64,000 bases of DNA from Fictibacillus enclensis. Lineage in GTDB: Bacteria > Bacillota > Bacilli > Bacillales > Fictibacillaceae. The notes below the pieces were generated by a model. That model was not told where the DNA came from, made no database searches, and saw nothing but the letters and a program-made list of their open reading frames with translations. Below, piece after piece: positions 36,211 to 44,600 of this stretch. Position 1 is the first letter of the stretch. Every line of letters starts with the position of its first letter. The stretch is taken from NCBI RefSeq assembly GCF_001457035.1, contig NZ_KQ758620.1:1-64000 (forward strand), written 5' to 3'. Position numbers and translations under genes: made by a program.

Positions 36211-37353
36211 TTGAAAACACTCATTAAAGGCGCCAAGGTTTACCCCATAACATCCCCAGTCATGAAAAGAGGGGATATTCTCATCCAGAACGGCAAGATT
36301 CTCCATCTTGCTCCGGCCATTGAGCCCTCTTCAGACATGGAAGTTATCGAAGCGGTGGGCTTCCACCTCTTGCCAGGCCTGATTGATGTTCATACCCATT
36401 TAGGGCTTTACGACGAAGGAACGGGCTGGGCAGGCAATGATGCCAATGAAACCAATGAAGTTCTCACTCCCCATATTCGCGCTATCGATGGATGCCACCC
36501 TCTCGATAGCGGATTTCGCGATGCCATTCAACATGGAATCACAGCCGTCCACATCATGCCGGGCAGTGCCAATGTCATTGGGGGAACCACATCGGTCATT
36601 AAGACAGCCGGCACAGATATTCGTGATATGCTCGTGAAAGAACTTGCAGGACTGAAAGTGGCCCTTGGGGAAAATCCAAAAAGGATTCACAGCGGAAGAG
36701 AAAATAATTCCATTACCCGGATGGGCATTATGGGAATGCTGCGTGAAGCGTTTTATCACGCAAATGCTTCAACTTTTAAGGAAGATTTAAGAATCTCCCC
36801 TCTTCTGGCCGCTTTGGAACGGGAAATCCCGGTCCGTATTCATGCTCACCGTGCAGATGACATCCTGTCTGCAGTGAGACTGGCTGACGAATTCAACCTC
36901 GATTTAAGAATCGAGCATTGCACGGAAGGTCACTTGGTAGCCAACGATTTATCCGGCCGCGGCCTTCAGGTTTCAGTCGGTCCCACGCTCACGAGAAGGT
37001 CAAAAATCGAACTGAAAAATAAAACATGGGAAACCTATAAAGTTTTGGCTGACCACGGGATTGAGGTTTCAATCACCACTGATCATCCCTATACACCCAT
37101 CCAGTACTTGAATGTGTGCGCAGCTCTTTCCGTACGGGAAGGATTAAGCGAAGAAAATGCACTTAGAGGAATCACCATCAACCCGGCAAAAAACCTTGGA
37201 GTGGACCAGCGGATCGGAAGTTTAGAACCTGGAAAGGACGGGGATCTCAGCCTGTGGTCGGAGCATCCGTTCCATTTTTCCTCCCTCCCTGTTATGACCA
37301 TGATTCAAGGTAAAATTCTTTACAAAAATAAGCGTTTTTTTTATAAAAAATAA
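36211..37353 (+). CDS. Amidohydrolase-family metallohydrolase
   Basis: This 380-residue TIM-barrel hydrolase has the metal-binding HxH in LIDVHTHLG (about residue 60), further His residues in RIHAHRADD and IEHCTEGH, and Asp in SITTDHPYT. It resembles imidazolonepropionase-related amidohydrolases; the substrate is unknown and no histidine-degradation genes are adjacent. The start is uncertain: TTG at 36211 (AGGTGA four bases upstream), ATG at 36205 and GTG at 36202 share one frame. An alternating AT run at 36172-36188 precedes it. Confidence 0.85.
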   Translation: MKTLIKGAKVYPITSPVMKRGDILIQNGKILHLAPAIEPSSDMEVIEAVGFHLLPGLIDVHTHLGLYDEGTGWAGNDANETNEVLTPHIRAIDGCHPLDSGFRDAIQHGITAVHIMPGSANVIGGTTSVIKTAGTDIRDMLVKELAGLKVALGENPKRIHSGRENNSITRMGIMGMLREAFYHANASTFKEDLRISPLLAALEREIPVRIHAHRADDILSAVRLADEFNLDLRIEHCTEGHLVANDLSGRGLQVSVGPTLTRRSKIELKNKTWETYKVLADHGIEVSITTDHPYTPIQYLNVCAALSVREGLSEENALRGITINPAKNLGVDQRIGSLEPGKDGDLSLWSEHPFHFSSLPVMTMIQGKILYKNKRFFYKK

Positions 37354-37420
37354 ACAAAAAAACTATTTTCTTTTTCGGTAAAATATCATATGATTCAAGT
37401 ATAAATGAATAAGCAAAAAC

Positions 37421-37487
37421 CATAGGGAAGGCAATTGGTGCGCCACCAGATTTTCTGGTCCTAGTGGGTTCGATTCCCACCCCGAAT
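37421..37487 (+). ncRNA. tRNA-like leader element upstream of an acetyltransferase gene
   Basis: The sequence folds as a D-arm GGC-AATTGGTGC-GCC (37430-37444), an anticodon-like arm ACCAG-ATTTT-CTGGT (37445-37459), a four-base variable region and a canonical T-arm GTGGG-TTCGATT-CCCAC (37464-37480). GGTTCGATTCC is an exact tRNA B-box. The acceptor stem is not formed: only three G-C pairs and one A-T pair are possible with CATAGGG. The T-arm 3' strand is instead the start of an intrinsic terminator, so the element looks like a tRNA mimic inside an attenuator. A decayed tRNA gene is the main alternative. Confidence 0.6.
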
Positions 37488-37522
37488 TAATTTTTATTCT
37501 TAATTCGAGGGTGGGATTTTTC
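37475..37522 (+). terminator. Strong terminator overlapping the tRNA-like T-arm
   Basis: TCCCACCCCGAATTAA (37475-37490) pairs with 37500-37516 with only one bulged A (16 bp), around a nine-base loop, and is followed by TTTTT. It ends 22 bases before the acetyltransferase start and shares 37475-37480 with the T-arm, so the two folds exclude each other. Confidence 0.85.
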
Positions 37523-37543
37523 TGCCCTCCAGGAGGGATTAAA

Positions 37544-38110
37544 TTGTTAAAAAAGCGTGATTTAAACGACTGTCATGTTCTTTTCAATTTAATGGCGCAC
37601 CCGGAAGTTTTTCCTTTTGTTCGGCAAAAAACCGAATGTCTCGAGGAATTTATGTTCCTCACCAAACAGACGATTGAAGAAGAAGAACGCGGAGAAACGA
37701 TCTCCAGGACCATTCTGGATGAGTGGTATAATCCGATTGGTGCGATCAGCCTGTACGACATACATGACGGGTGTGGTTTTTTAGGCACCTGGATTGGACA
37801 GCCGTACTTTGGAAAGGGCTATAACAAGCTTGCGAAAGAACATTTCTTTTCTGAATTGTTTTATGAGCATAACATTAATACCGTATTTATGCGGATTCGA
37901 AAATCCAACCCACGCTCCCAAAAGGCGGCTGAAAAGATTCCTTATGTGACGCTGGCCAATGAAACCCGTCCAGACATTTATCAGCAACTGAACCGTGATG
38001 GAGATGTGTATAACCTGTATCAAATCGAAAAAGATAACTATGTGCTTCATCAGCTGAGAACCCAGCATCAACACGAGATGTTTGACGACAACCACCTGAA
38101 AGAGGCTTAA
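37544..38110 (+). CDS. GNAT-family N-acetyltransferase (RimJ/RimL type)
   Basis: This 188-residue protein begins MLKKRDLNDCHVLFNLM and has the acetyltransferase core with strand-loop WYNPIGAISLYD and the acetyl-CoA loop IGQPYFGKGYNKLAK. The family acetylates protein N-termini, amino acids or small molecules; the target is unknown. The TTG at 37544 has AGGAGG seven bases upstream. Transcription from the region upstream must pass the tRNA-like element and terminator, so expression is probably attenuated. B. subtilis does not obviously have this gene in the yfh region. Confidence 0.87.
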   Translation: MLKKRDLNDCHVLFNLMAHPEVFPFVRQKTECLEEFMFLTKQTIEEEERGETISRTILDEWYNPIGAISLYDIHDGCGFLGTWIGQPYFGKGYNKLAKEHFFSELFYEHNINTVFMRIRKSNPRSQKAAEKIPYVTLANETRPDIYQQLNRDGDVYNLYQIEKDNYVLHQLRTQHQHEMFDDNHLKEA

Positions 38111-38216
38111 ATATTTCGCGCCATTAAAGGAAAAACTATAAAGGGGATGACTCAGTAAGTTCTGTTGCTTGCCGGGTGATCTTCTTTTTTTATTTCTTTT
38201 AAAGGGGGAGAAAGGC

Positions 38217-38360
38217 ATGAAAAGTAAAAAACGGCAGGCTGAGGAGCGCAATGCTGCTTTGACCAAAACGCAGGAAGTGCTTTACAAAGAAGAGTTTAAG
38301 TCAGCTAACGGCAGGGAAAAAAATGAATATACATCCCAAACCTCTTCACAAATCAAGTAG
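38217..38360 (+). CDS. yfhE: YfhE family small protein
   Basis: This 47-residue Lys- and Gln-rich protein contains KTQEVLYKEEFKSANG, the pattern of the YfhE family of spore formers. GGGGGAG lies six to seven bases before the ATG. It lies directly before yfhD, as in B. subtilis in mirror order. The role is unknown; a sporulation link is inferred from the family distribution. A longer upstream reading frame has no ribosome site. Confidence 0.8.
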   Translation: MKSKKRQAEERNAALTKTQEVLYKEEFKSANGREKNEYTSQTSSQIK

Positions 38361-38428
38361 TTCCATATACAGAAAAAAACAACGTTAACCTCTCCATGAT
38401 GACCTATACTGCTAAAGGAGGAATACCC

Positions 38429-38599
38429 ATGGACAATGAAAAGAACCAGTTGGAAAATGAAAAGGACGGTTTGACCGAAGCGGATCTAAAGCAGCCTGAA
38501 GGTGTAGATGTAGAATATTCTTCTGAAGTTGCCGATGCGGATGACCGTGAAGCAATGGCGCGCGCAGAAAAAGCAGACCATCGCCAGCTTGATAAATAA
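38429..38599 (+). CDS. yfhD: YfhD family small acidic protein
   Basis: This 56-residue highly charged protein has YSSEVADADDREAMARAEKAD, close to the YfhD family pattern ELADxEDxEAMxRAxxAD. AAAGGAGG lies seven bases before the ATG. It has no membrane segment or signal peptide. The family is restricted to endospore formers and has no assigned function. It is followed by a strong terminator. Confidence 0.85.
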   Translation: MDNEKNQLENEKDGLTEADLKQPEGVDVEYSSEVADADDREAMARAEKADHRQLDK

Positions 38600-38603
38600 G
38601 AAT

Positions 38604-38638
38604 AAAAAAAGCCCTTCCTAATCGGAAGGGCTTTTTCT
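38604..38638 (+). terminator. Terminator of yfhD
   Basis: AAAAAAGCCCTTCC pairs with GGAAGGGCTTTTT around TAATC, followed by T residues. Confidence 0.9.
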
Positions 38639-38655
38639 TTTTTCTGTGGGCAACT

Positions 38656-38792
38656 TTATCCACAGGATGTTAATAATGTGGATAACTTACCTGCTTATTA
38701 AGGATTTGTAAAATAAATAAACGTATCATGATGTTTATATAAATTTTTCATTATTATAAATATTAACAACCAGTGGATAACCCTGTGGATTG
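38656..38792. promoter_or_regulatory. DnaA-box cluster with AT-rich centre
   Basis: Two perfect DnaA boxes are present: TTATCCACA (38656-38664) and its complement TGTGGATAA (38677-38685). A one-mismatch box AGTGGATAA (38772-38780) and a weaker TGTGGATTG (38784-38792) follow. About 85 very AT-rich bases lie between the two pairs. DnaA-box clusters outside oriC are known in B. subtilis, where they titrate DnaA or control transcription. No gene other than a nine-codon frame at 38874 occupies this roughly 300-base stretch. Confidence 0.75.
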
Positions 38793-38873
38793 TGTGTATA
38801 TGTCTGAAAATAATGATTAGTACCACACTTTTCATTTAATCTACTATAGACTAGACAAGCAAAGGACGTGAAC

Positions 38874-38903
38874 ATGGAAATGATTCGATCGGTGAATACA
38901 TAA
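38874..38903 (+). other. Nine-codon open frame with a ribosome site
   Basis: ATG at 38874 follows AAAGGACG at a usable distance and reads MEMIRSVNT before a stop codon. It lies between the DnaA-box cluster and the rlmD terminator. It is too short to judge as a gene and could be chance or a leader peptide. Confidence 0.2.
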
Positions 38904-38907
38904 TTTT

Positions 38908-38943
38908 AAAAAGAGAGAAGGGAACCGCTCCCCTCTCTCTTTG
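38908..38943. terminator. Terminator of rlmD
   Basis: AAAGAGAG-AA-GGG and CCC-TCTCTCTTT form an interrupted stem adjacent to the rlmD stop codon, with T residues on the minus strand. Confidence 0.75.
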
Positions 38944-38944
38944 T

Positions 38945-40357
38945 TCATCCTTCATTCTTTTGTACGAGCGTGCACACAACTTCAACATGAGCCGTTTGCG
39001 GAAACATATCCACAGGCGTTAAATTTTCCAATACGAATCCGTGACTTATTAACATGTGGACATCTTTTGCCAGGGTAGATGGATTACAGGACACATACAC
39101 CATCCGTTTTGGCTTTATCTTTCCAACAGTGTTCAGGAAAGCCTGGTCGCATCCAGTTCGGGGTGGATCCACCACAATAACGTCCGGTTTCCATCCTTCC
39201 TTCAGCCACTTTGGAAGGATCACTTCCGCTTTTCCGGTTTCGTAATGCGTATTTGTAAATTCGTGCCGTTTTGCATTCTCTTTTGCATTTAGGATGGATT
39301 CTTCAATGACGTCCATTCCTCTTATTTCTGCAGCGTCCGGGGCCAGCCAGAGCCCAATCGTCCCGGTTCCGCAGTAGGCGTCCACCACTTTTTCTTTTCC
39401 GGTGAGCTTCGCTGCTTTTTTGGCTTCATCATACAGCTTTACCGTCTGTTGCGGATTCAGCTGAAAGAACGCTCTTGCTGAAAGCTCAAACGACAAACTG
39501 CCGAGATTCTCCCCAATCGTTTCAGGACCCTCAAGCGGGATGGTTTTTTCTCCGAAAATAATCGAAGTTTTTTTGTCATTCACATTCTGCACAATGGATT
39601 TGATCTCGGGAATCCGTTTTTGGATTTCGGCGATCAAAAGTTCTTTGCGCGGAATTTTTTCCTGGGTGGTCACAAGAACCAGCTGGGTTTCACCTGTTTC
39701 AAACCCGGTTCTTACCACGATGGTACGGATGATCCCTTTTCGTGTTTTTTCATGATAAACCGGAATATTCAGATCCTCTAGAATCCGTTTAACAGCGTTG
39801 GTTACACGCACAGTTTCCGGATGCTGAACGATGCATTGGTCGAGATCAATGATCCGGTGCGAGTTAATGCCATAAAGGCCAGCAATAACCTTCTCCTTCT
39901 CTTTGGCCACCTGAAGCTGACTTTTATTTCGATACTCCCAAGGGTTTTGCATTCCGACAGTCGGACGGAGAGGCAGTTTCTCCGGTTTTATTTTTGTATA
40001 CCGCTCAAAGGCCTGGCGAACGACATCCTGCTTTTCCTTCAATTGACCTTCATAGCTTAGGTGCTGCAGCTGGCAGCCTCCGCATTCATCATATAATGGA
40101 CATGGGGGCACCACCCGGTCACGCGATTTTTTCTTGATGCGCTTGACCACAGCTTCAGCACGGTTGGGATAAACCTTTTCTATTTGCGCAATGATTTCTT
40201 CACCGGGAAGGGCTCCCGGTACAAAAACCACTGTGCGTTTAAAAAAACCAACTCCCTCTCCATTAATGCCAAGACGCTTAATGTTGAGCGGGATGGTCTG
40301 TCCTTTGGTTAAAATGGTTTTTTGTTTGTGGTTGGCTGTTTCTTTTGGCAAAGCCAT
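38945..40357 (-). CDS. rlmD: 23S rRNA (uracil-5-)-methyltransferase, RlmD/RumA type (YfjO-like)
   Basis: This 470-residue enzyme methylates a uracil in 23S rRNA with S-adenosylmethionine. It has an N-terminal TRAM domain (about residues 15-75), Fe-S cysteines in [15 protein letters not shown], the SAM loop [24 protein letters not shown] and the catalytic Cys in [14 protein letters not shown]. subtilis has two such proteins, RlmCD (YefA) and YfjO; position next to pdaA points to the YfjO orthologue, so the target position is not certain. The ribosome site before the ATG is weak. Confidence 0.92.
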   Translation of the reverse strand: MALPKETANHKQKTILTKGQTIPLNIKRLGINGEGVGFFKRTVVFVPGALPGEEIIAQIEKVYPNRAEAVVKRIKKKSRDRVVPPCPLYDECGGCQLQHLSYEGQLKEKQDVVRQAFERYTKIKPEKLPLRPTVGMQNPWEYRNKSQLQVAKEKEKVIAGLYGINSHRIIDLDQCIVQHPETVRVTNAVKRILEDLNIPVYHEKTRKGIIRTIVVRTGFETGETQLVLVTTQEKIPRKELLIAEIQKRIPEIKSIVQNVNDKKTSIIFGEKTIPLEGPETIGENLGSLSFELSARAFFQLNPQQTVKLYDEAKKAAKLTGKEKVVDAYCGTGTIGLWLAPDAAEIRGMDVIEESILNAKENAKRHEFTNTHYETGKAEVILPKWLKEGWKPDVIVVDPPRTGCDQAFLNTVGKIKPKRMVYVSCNPSTLAKDVHMLISHGFVLENLTPVDMFPQTAHVEVVCTLVQKNEG

Positions 40358-40433
40358 TCACTTCTCTCAAAATTTTTTTACGTCCCATTATAGCATTGTT
40401 TCCCGATTGTTCCCAACTACAACACCGAAACAG

Positions 40434-40461
40434 AAAAAAAAGCCTTATAGAAGGCTTTTTT
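40434..40461 (-). terminator. Terminator of pdaA
   Basis: On the minus strand AAAAAGCCTT and AAGGCTTTTT form a stem-loop followed by T, overlapping the pdaA stop. Confidence 0.8.
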
Positions 40462-41263
40462 ATTGGACAGGAGCTTTATTGGTCTGGTTATCCACTTTCA
40501 GGTCATCAAGGCTTTTGAACGTATAGCCCCGCTTTCTCAAATCATCTATGGCTTTGCCCAGCGCCTCTGCATTATCCCTTGAAACTGTGTGTAAGAGCAG
40601 AATACAGCCCGGATGAATCTGTTTCATGATGTTGTTGTACGAATATTGCCAGCCGCGCTGCCGGTTCACTTCCCAGTCAACAAACGCCAGCGACCAAAAT
40701 ACATGGCGGTATCCCAGTTGCTTGGAAACAGCAATCGACTGCTCGCTGAACACCCCTCTTGGAGGACGAAGGAACTGCATGTCGTTCTTTCCGGTGATTT
40801 TGCGGTATTTTTGCTTAACCGATTCCAGTTCCTCTTTCATGCGCCCTGCAGTGATTTGTGTCATATCCGGATGGTGGTTCGTATGATTTCCGATAATATG
40901 GCCTTCCTTTGCCATACGCAGGATCAAGTCTGGATGAGTGTTGATAAAATGTCCCGTAACAAAGAACGCGGCAGGCACCTTTTTCTCCTTTAACGTATTC
41001 AGGACATCATCGGTATAGCCATTTTCATACCCATTATCAAAGGTAAGATAAATGTCTTTTCTCTTTGGATCTCCTAAAAACAGACCGTCGTACTTTTCCA
41101 TCAGCTGCAGATAGCGCTGGTCGGTCGTCGGCGGCACTTCATTCCCTTTCTTTTGAAAATACCACTCATGCCGGGTATTAGAAGGCTGCAAAGCAAAAGT
41201 CGTATGGGTAGTTACCAGCATTATAGCACCAATAAACAGTGCAGATATTCCCCATTTTTTCAT
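40460..41263 (-). CDS. pdaA: PdaA, delta-lactam-forming peptidoglycan deacetylase
   Basis: This 267-residue NodB-type deacetylase makes muramic-delta-lactam in the spore cortex, which is needed for germination. It has an N-terminal hydrophobic signal/anchor, TFDNGYENGYT with the catalytic Asp, the metal-binding HTNHHPD, LRPPRGVFSE and the LLHTVSRDNAEAL motif. These match B. subtilis PdaA closely, including length (263). AAGGAG precedes the ATG at 41263. It is normally made in the forespore under sigma-G; the promoter was not resolved here. Confidence 0.95.
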   Translation of the reverse strand: MKKWGISALFIGAIMLVTTHTTFALQPSNTRHEWYFQKKGNEVPPTTDQRYLQLMEKYDGLFLGDPKRKDIYLTFDNGYENGYTDDVLNTLKEKKVPAAFFVTGHFINTHPDLILRMAKEGHIIGNHTNHHPDMTQITAGRMKEELESVKQKYRKITGKNDMQFLRPPRGVFSEQSIAVSKQLGYRHVFWSLAFVDWEVNRQRGWQYSYNNIMKQIHPGCILLLHTVSRDNAEALGKAIDDLRKRGYTFKSLDDLKVDNQTNKAPVQ

Positions 41264-41350
41264 GGTGTATCTCTCCTTCCTTGCTGAATTCATCCTTACC
41301 TTTAGTGTTTATGGATGAATTAAAAGCATACGAGGAAGTCTTTGCCATGA

Positions 41351-41382
41351 AAAAAAGACCGGCAGTTGGCCGGCCTTTTTTC
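41351..41382. terminator. Terminator of the fumarase gene
   Basis: AGGCCGGC (minus strand) pairs with GCCGGTCT around CAACT and is followed by a T run. Confidence 0.88.
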
Positions 41383-41389
41383 AGGAGTT

Positions 41390-42934
41390 TTATTTAAAAA
41401 CAGGTTCTTTAAATTGCGCAAGTTTTTCAAGTGAGGAGCTCTCCACATCCTGATGAAGGCTGTTGCCGTGGGAGTCCATGGTAACAACGGCTGTAAATCC
41501 TTTAACGTTAATGTGCCACATGGCTTCAGGAATACCAAATTGCATCAAATCAACGCCTTCTACTTTTTGCATGCATTCCGCATAGTACTGTGCGGCTCCG
41601 CCAATGGCATTCAAATAAACACCGCCATGCTCGCCAAGCGCCTGAAGGGTCTTTTTCCCCATTCCGCCCTTGCCGATGACTGCACGGATACCGAATTTTT
41701 TCATGATATCGCCTTGGTAAGGCTCTTCACGGATTGAGGTGGTTGGACCAGCAGCTTTAACGACCCAGTTGCCTTCCTCATCCTTGGCCATAACCGGACC
41801 GCAATGGTAGATGATTTGTCCGTTCAGATCAACGGGTGCATCATGATCGGTTAAATATTTATGAATGGCGTCGCGTCCGGTATGCATCATACCGTTAATG
41901 GTCACAACATCCCCTACGCGCAGTTCGCGAATTTGTTCTTCTGTGATCGGGGCTTCCAGGGTCACCTGACGAACTTCCGTTTTTTCTTCAAGTGCTGCAG
42001 CCGCTTCTTCCTTCATTTTGTCGAAGTCGACATCTTCGCCTTCCTGATACAGCCACTCCTGGATTTCACCAGAAACCGGGTCAATCTTAACGCCTAAACG
42101 GCGGTATGCCCAGCAGTTGTAGGCTACAGAAACGAAGAAGCTGGCAGGAATTCGGTTGATAACGCCCACTTTACAGCCAAGAAGAGTTGTTTCCCCTCCA
42201 AAGCCCATGGTTCCGATGCCAAGCTTGTTGGCATTTTCCATTACATACTCTTCAAGCTTGCGAAGATTTTCGTTTGGATTAACATCATCTGCCGAGCGGA
42301 ACAGCATTTCCTTGGCAAGCTCGTAACCGCTTGTACGGTCTCCACCAATTCCTACACCGATGAAACCTGCACTGCACCCTTGACCTTGCGCCTGGTAAAC
42401 GGAATGCATGATGCATTTTCGGATGCCATCAAGGTCGCGTCCCGCACGGCCAAGTCCTTCAAGTTCAGCTGGCAGGCTGTATTGAATATTTTTATTTTCG
42501 CATCCGCCGCCTTTAAGAATCAAACGGACATCAATATAATCGCTTTCCCATTGTTCAAACTTAATAACAGGCGTTCCCTCACCAAGATTATCACCGCTGT
42601 TATCGCCAGTGATCGAATCCACGGAGTTGGGACGAAGCTTGGTATCGTTTGTTGCCTCAGCCACCGCTTTTTTAATCGCCTTTTTCATTTCAATTTGGTT
42701 CACGTTAACTGGTACTTTAATTTTAAAGGTCGGCAGTCCCGTATCCTGACAGATCGGTGAAACGTTATCGTCGGCCATTTTAATGTTTTTTGTAATCGTG
42801 TCTAACGACATTGCTGCACGGGTGCCTGCATTTTCGCGAATTTTCGCTGCGGCAATGGCTCTGCGGACATCCTTTGGCAAGTTTGTTGATGTTTCCACGA
42901 TTAGCTTATACATGCTCTCCTGAAACTTTTCCAT
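41390..42934 (-). CDS. fumA: Class I fumarate hydratase (4Fe-4S)
   Basis: This 514-residue enzyme hydrates fumarate to malate in the citric acid cycle. Cluster-ligand Cys candidates are in SPICQDTGLP, GQGCSAG and LLGCKVG, and the beta-domain segments GPTTSIREEPYQ and AVIGKGGMGKKT are typical of class I enzymes. It is oxygen-sensitive, unlike the class II FumC (CitG) of B. subtilis, which is not seen in the window. On the minus strand TATAAT lies about 70 bases upstream of the start and may be its -10 box. Confidence 0.95.
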   Translation of the reverse strand: MEKFQESMYKLIVETSTNLPKDVRRAIAAAKIRENAGTRAAMSLDTITKNIKMADDNVSPICQDTGLPTFKIKVPVNVNQIEMKKAIKKAVAEATNDTKLRPNSVDSITGDNSGDNLGEGTPVIKFEQWESDYIDVRLILKGGGCENKNIQYSLPAELEGLGRAGRDLDGIRKCIMHSVYQAQGQGCSAGFIGVGIGGDRTSGYELAKEMLFRSADDVNPNENLRKLEEYVMENANKLGIGTMGFGGETTLLGCKVGVINRIPASFFVSVAYNCWAYRRLGVKIDPVSGEIQEWLYQEGEDVDFDKMKEEAAAALEEKTEVRQVTLEAPITEEQIRELRVGDVVTINGMMHTGRDAIHKYLTDHDAPVDLNGQIIYHCGPVMAKDEEGNWVVKAAGPTTSIREEPYQGDIMKKFGIRAVIGKGGMGKKTLQALGEHGGVYLNAIGGAAQYYAECMQKVEGVDLMQFGIPEAMWHINVKGFTAVVTMDSHGNSLHQDVESSSLEKLAQFKEPVFK

Positions 42935-43032
42935 GCTCTAACCCCTTTTATTATTTAAAAATAATTTGTATCGCTTTAAACCAATACCATTATAACAAAA
43001 AGGATAAAAGAGCGCTTACTTTTCGTTCCAAT

Positions 43033-43224
43033 TTATTCTTTTTCCCAATTATTTCGGAATTGTTTGCATTTGAATTCAAGATCATCAAGCATCCCAATGA
43101 TACGGTCAATTTCTTCCACACCTGCTGTTTCTGCATCAATTGAATCCAGCACTTGCAGCAGCATGTCAATCCGGTTCATAATGTATTCTTTTTGAGATGA
43201 CTTATCTTCTACTGATTTACCCAC
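43033..43224 (-). CDS. SE1561 family protein
   Basis: This 63-residue helical protein has the core LQVLDSIDAETAGVEEIDR and LDDLEFKCKQFRNNWE, the pattern of the SE1561 family found across Bacillales. No function is known. GGAGAGG lies before the GTG start at 43224. It is divergent from yfkAB with about 160 bases between. Confidence 0.8.
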   Translation of the reverse strand: MGKSVEDKSSQKEYIMNRIDMLLQVLDSIDAETAGVEEIDRIIGMLDDLEFKCKQFRNNWEKE

Positions 43225-43387
43225 ATATACCTCTCCTTTCTTTCATACTGTATCAAAGGATTGAATCTCTGCCAATAAAATCCCCGCAGCCCTTTTTCTT
43301 TTACGGCTATTGCGTTATCATATGGTGTATTTATAGATTGCGGAAACGTTATGTTTTTACCCGTTTTATTAATAAAGGAGTTTTTTT

Positions 43388-44497
43388 ATGATGGTAAAAA
43401 ACCCAATTTCCATCCAGAATGATCCCTGGGAGGCTTATTTGGATGTTGAAAAGCACGGCACCATGCGGCTTTCGAATATTGAAGTCACGACAACCACGCT
43501 TTGCAATATGCGCTGTGCACACTGCGCTGTCGGTTACACACTGAATGTTAAGGATCCAGAACCTCTGCCGCTTGAGCTTCTTATAGGTCGATTGGATGAA
43601 ATTCCCGAACTTCGGTCATTTTCCATCACCGGCGGAGAGCCGATGATGTCAAAAAAATCTGTCGAGAACTATGTGGTGCCTTTGCTCCGCTATGCCACTT
43701 CGCGTGGAGCAAGAACACAGATTAATTCTAACCTTACACTGGATCTTGAACGTTATGAGCCTATTCTTCCTTTTTTGGATGTTCTTCATATTTCCCACAA
43801 TTGGGGCACCATCGAAGATTTTGCCGAGATCGGTTTTGCCCAAATGGAGAGGAAGCCTTCGATGGAGCAGCGGGCCGCATTGTTTGATCGAATGGTACAT
43901 AATGCACAGGAGCTCACAAAAAGAGGTGTCCTTGTCTCTGCTGAAACAATGCTGAACAAGACGACTTTGCCCTACCTGGAAAAGATCCACAATCACATAC
44001 AGGAAATGGGCTGCCAACGCCATGAAATTCACCCTATGTACCCGAGTGACTTTGCCAGCTCGCTTCAGGTGCTGTCACTTGAGGATACACGTTCGGCCAT
44101 TCACAGACTGCTTGATGTCCGTAATTCTGACGTTTGGATGCTTTTTGGCACCCTGCCTTTTTATCCATGTTCTGCTGAAAACGAGGACCTGGAATTATTA
44201 AACCGGCTTTATGCTGAAAAAAATGTGACGGTCCGGAATGACCCCGATGGTCGTTCCCGTCTGAACGTCAATTTATTTGATGGTGAAATTATTGTCACTG
44301 ATTTTGGTGACACCCCCTCACTTGGCAATATACAAACCACCTCGTTTCCTGAAGCCTATGAAGCATGGCTGAACACATCTGCAGCGAAATCAGTGAATTG
44401 CCATTGTCCGGCTGTAAAATGTCTTGGTCCGAATTTGCTGGTGAAAGATACGTATTACAAAGAAGTTGATTTCACGACACTTTCTTCCAATATATGA
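43388..44497 (+). CDS. yfkAB: YfkAB radical SAM/CxCxxxxC motif protein
   Basis: This 369-residue radical SAM protein carries the cluster motif CNMRCAHC at residues 39-46 (C-x3-C-x2-C), GGEP for SAM binding, and the additional C-terminal motif CHCPAVKC that names the YfkAB family. Function unknown; such extra cysteines often hold a second cluster. AAAGGAG is seven bases before the first of two adjacent ATGs. B. subtilis has this gene split or fused as yfkA/yfkB; here it is one uninterrupted frame. Confidence 0.93.
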   Translation: MMVKNPISIQNDPWEAYLDVEKHGTMRLSNIEVTTTTLCNMRCAHCAVGYTLNVKDPEPLPLELLIGRLDEIPELRSFSITGGEPMMSKKSVENYVVPLLRYATSRGARTQINSNLTLDLERYEPILPFLDVLHISHNWGTIEDFAEIGFAQMERKPSMEQRAALFDRMVHNAQELTKRGVLVSAETMLNKTTLPYLEKIHNHIQEMGCQRHEIHPMYPSDFASSLQVLSLEDTRSAIHRLLDVRNSDVWMLFGTLPFYPCSAENEDLELLNRLYAEKNVTVRNDPDGRSRLNVNLFDGEIIVTDFGDTPSLGNIQTTSFPEAYEAWLNTSAAKSVNCHCPAVKCLGPNLLVKDTYYKEVDFTTLSSNI

Positions 44498-44517
44498 CTA
44501 ATTAAAAAGTTATAAAC

Positions 44518-44569
44518 TTTACAATAGTAAGTTTTGGGAGTATCATCATAGGAAAGACTATAATTAGTC
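44518..44569 (+). promoter_or_regulatory. Promoter and palindromic operator of the HxlR-family gene
   Basis: TTTACA (44518-44523), a 17-base spacer and TATCAT (44541-44546) predict a start near 44553. The perfect palindrome GACTA-TAAT-TAGTC (44556-44569) lies just downstream of that start, a position fit for autorepression by the encoded winged-helix regulator. Confidence 0.7.
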
Positions 44570-44600
44570 GTCGAAAGATCAATACAATGAGGTGAATTGT

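Noticed and set aside
37421-37487. Functional tRNA gene
   Set aside because: The acceptor stem cannot form, the anticodon loop has only five unpaired bases and position 8 is not T, so it cannot be a normal tRNA.
37400-37543. T-box riboswitch
   Set aside because: No AGGGTGGNACCGCG-type T-box sequence or specifier stem is present; the tRNA-like part is in the leader itself.
43009-43022. cre site upstream of the fumarase gene (GAGCGCTTACTTTT)
   Set aside because: Only half of the palindrome matches; four or more mismatches to the cre consensus.
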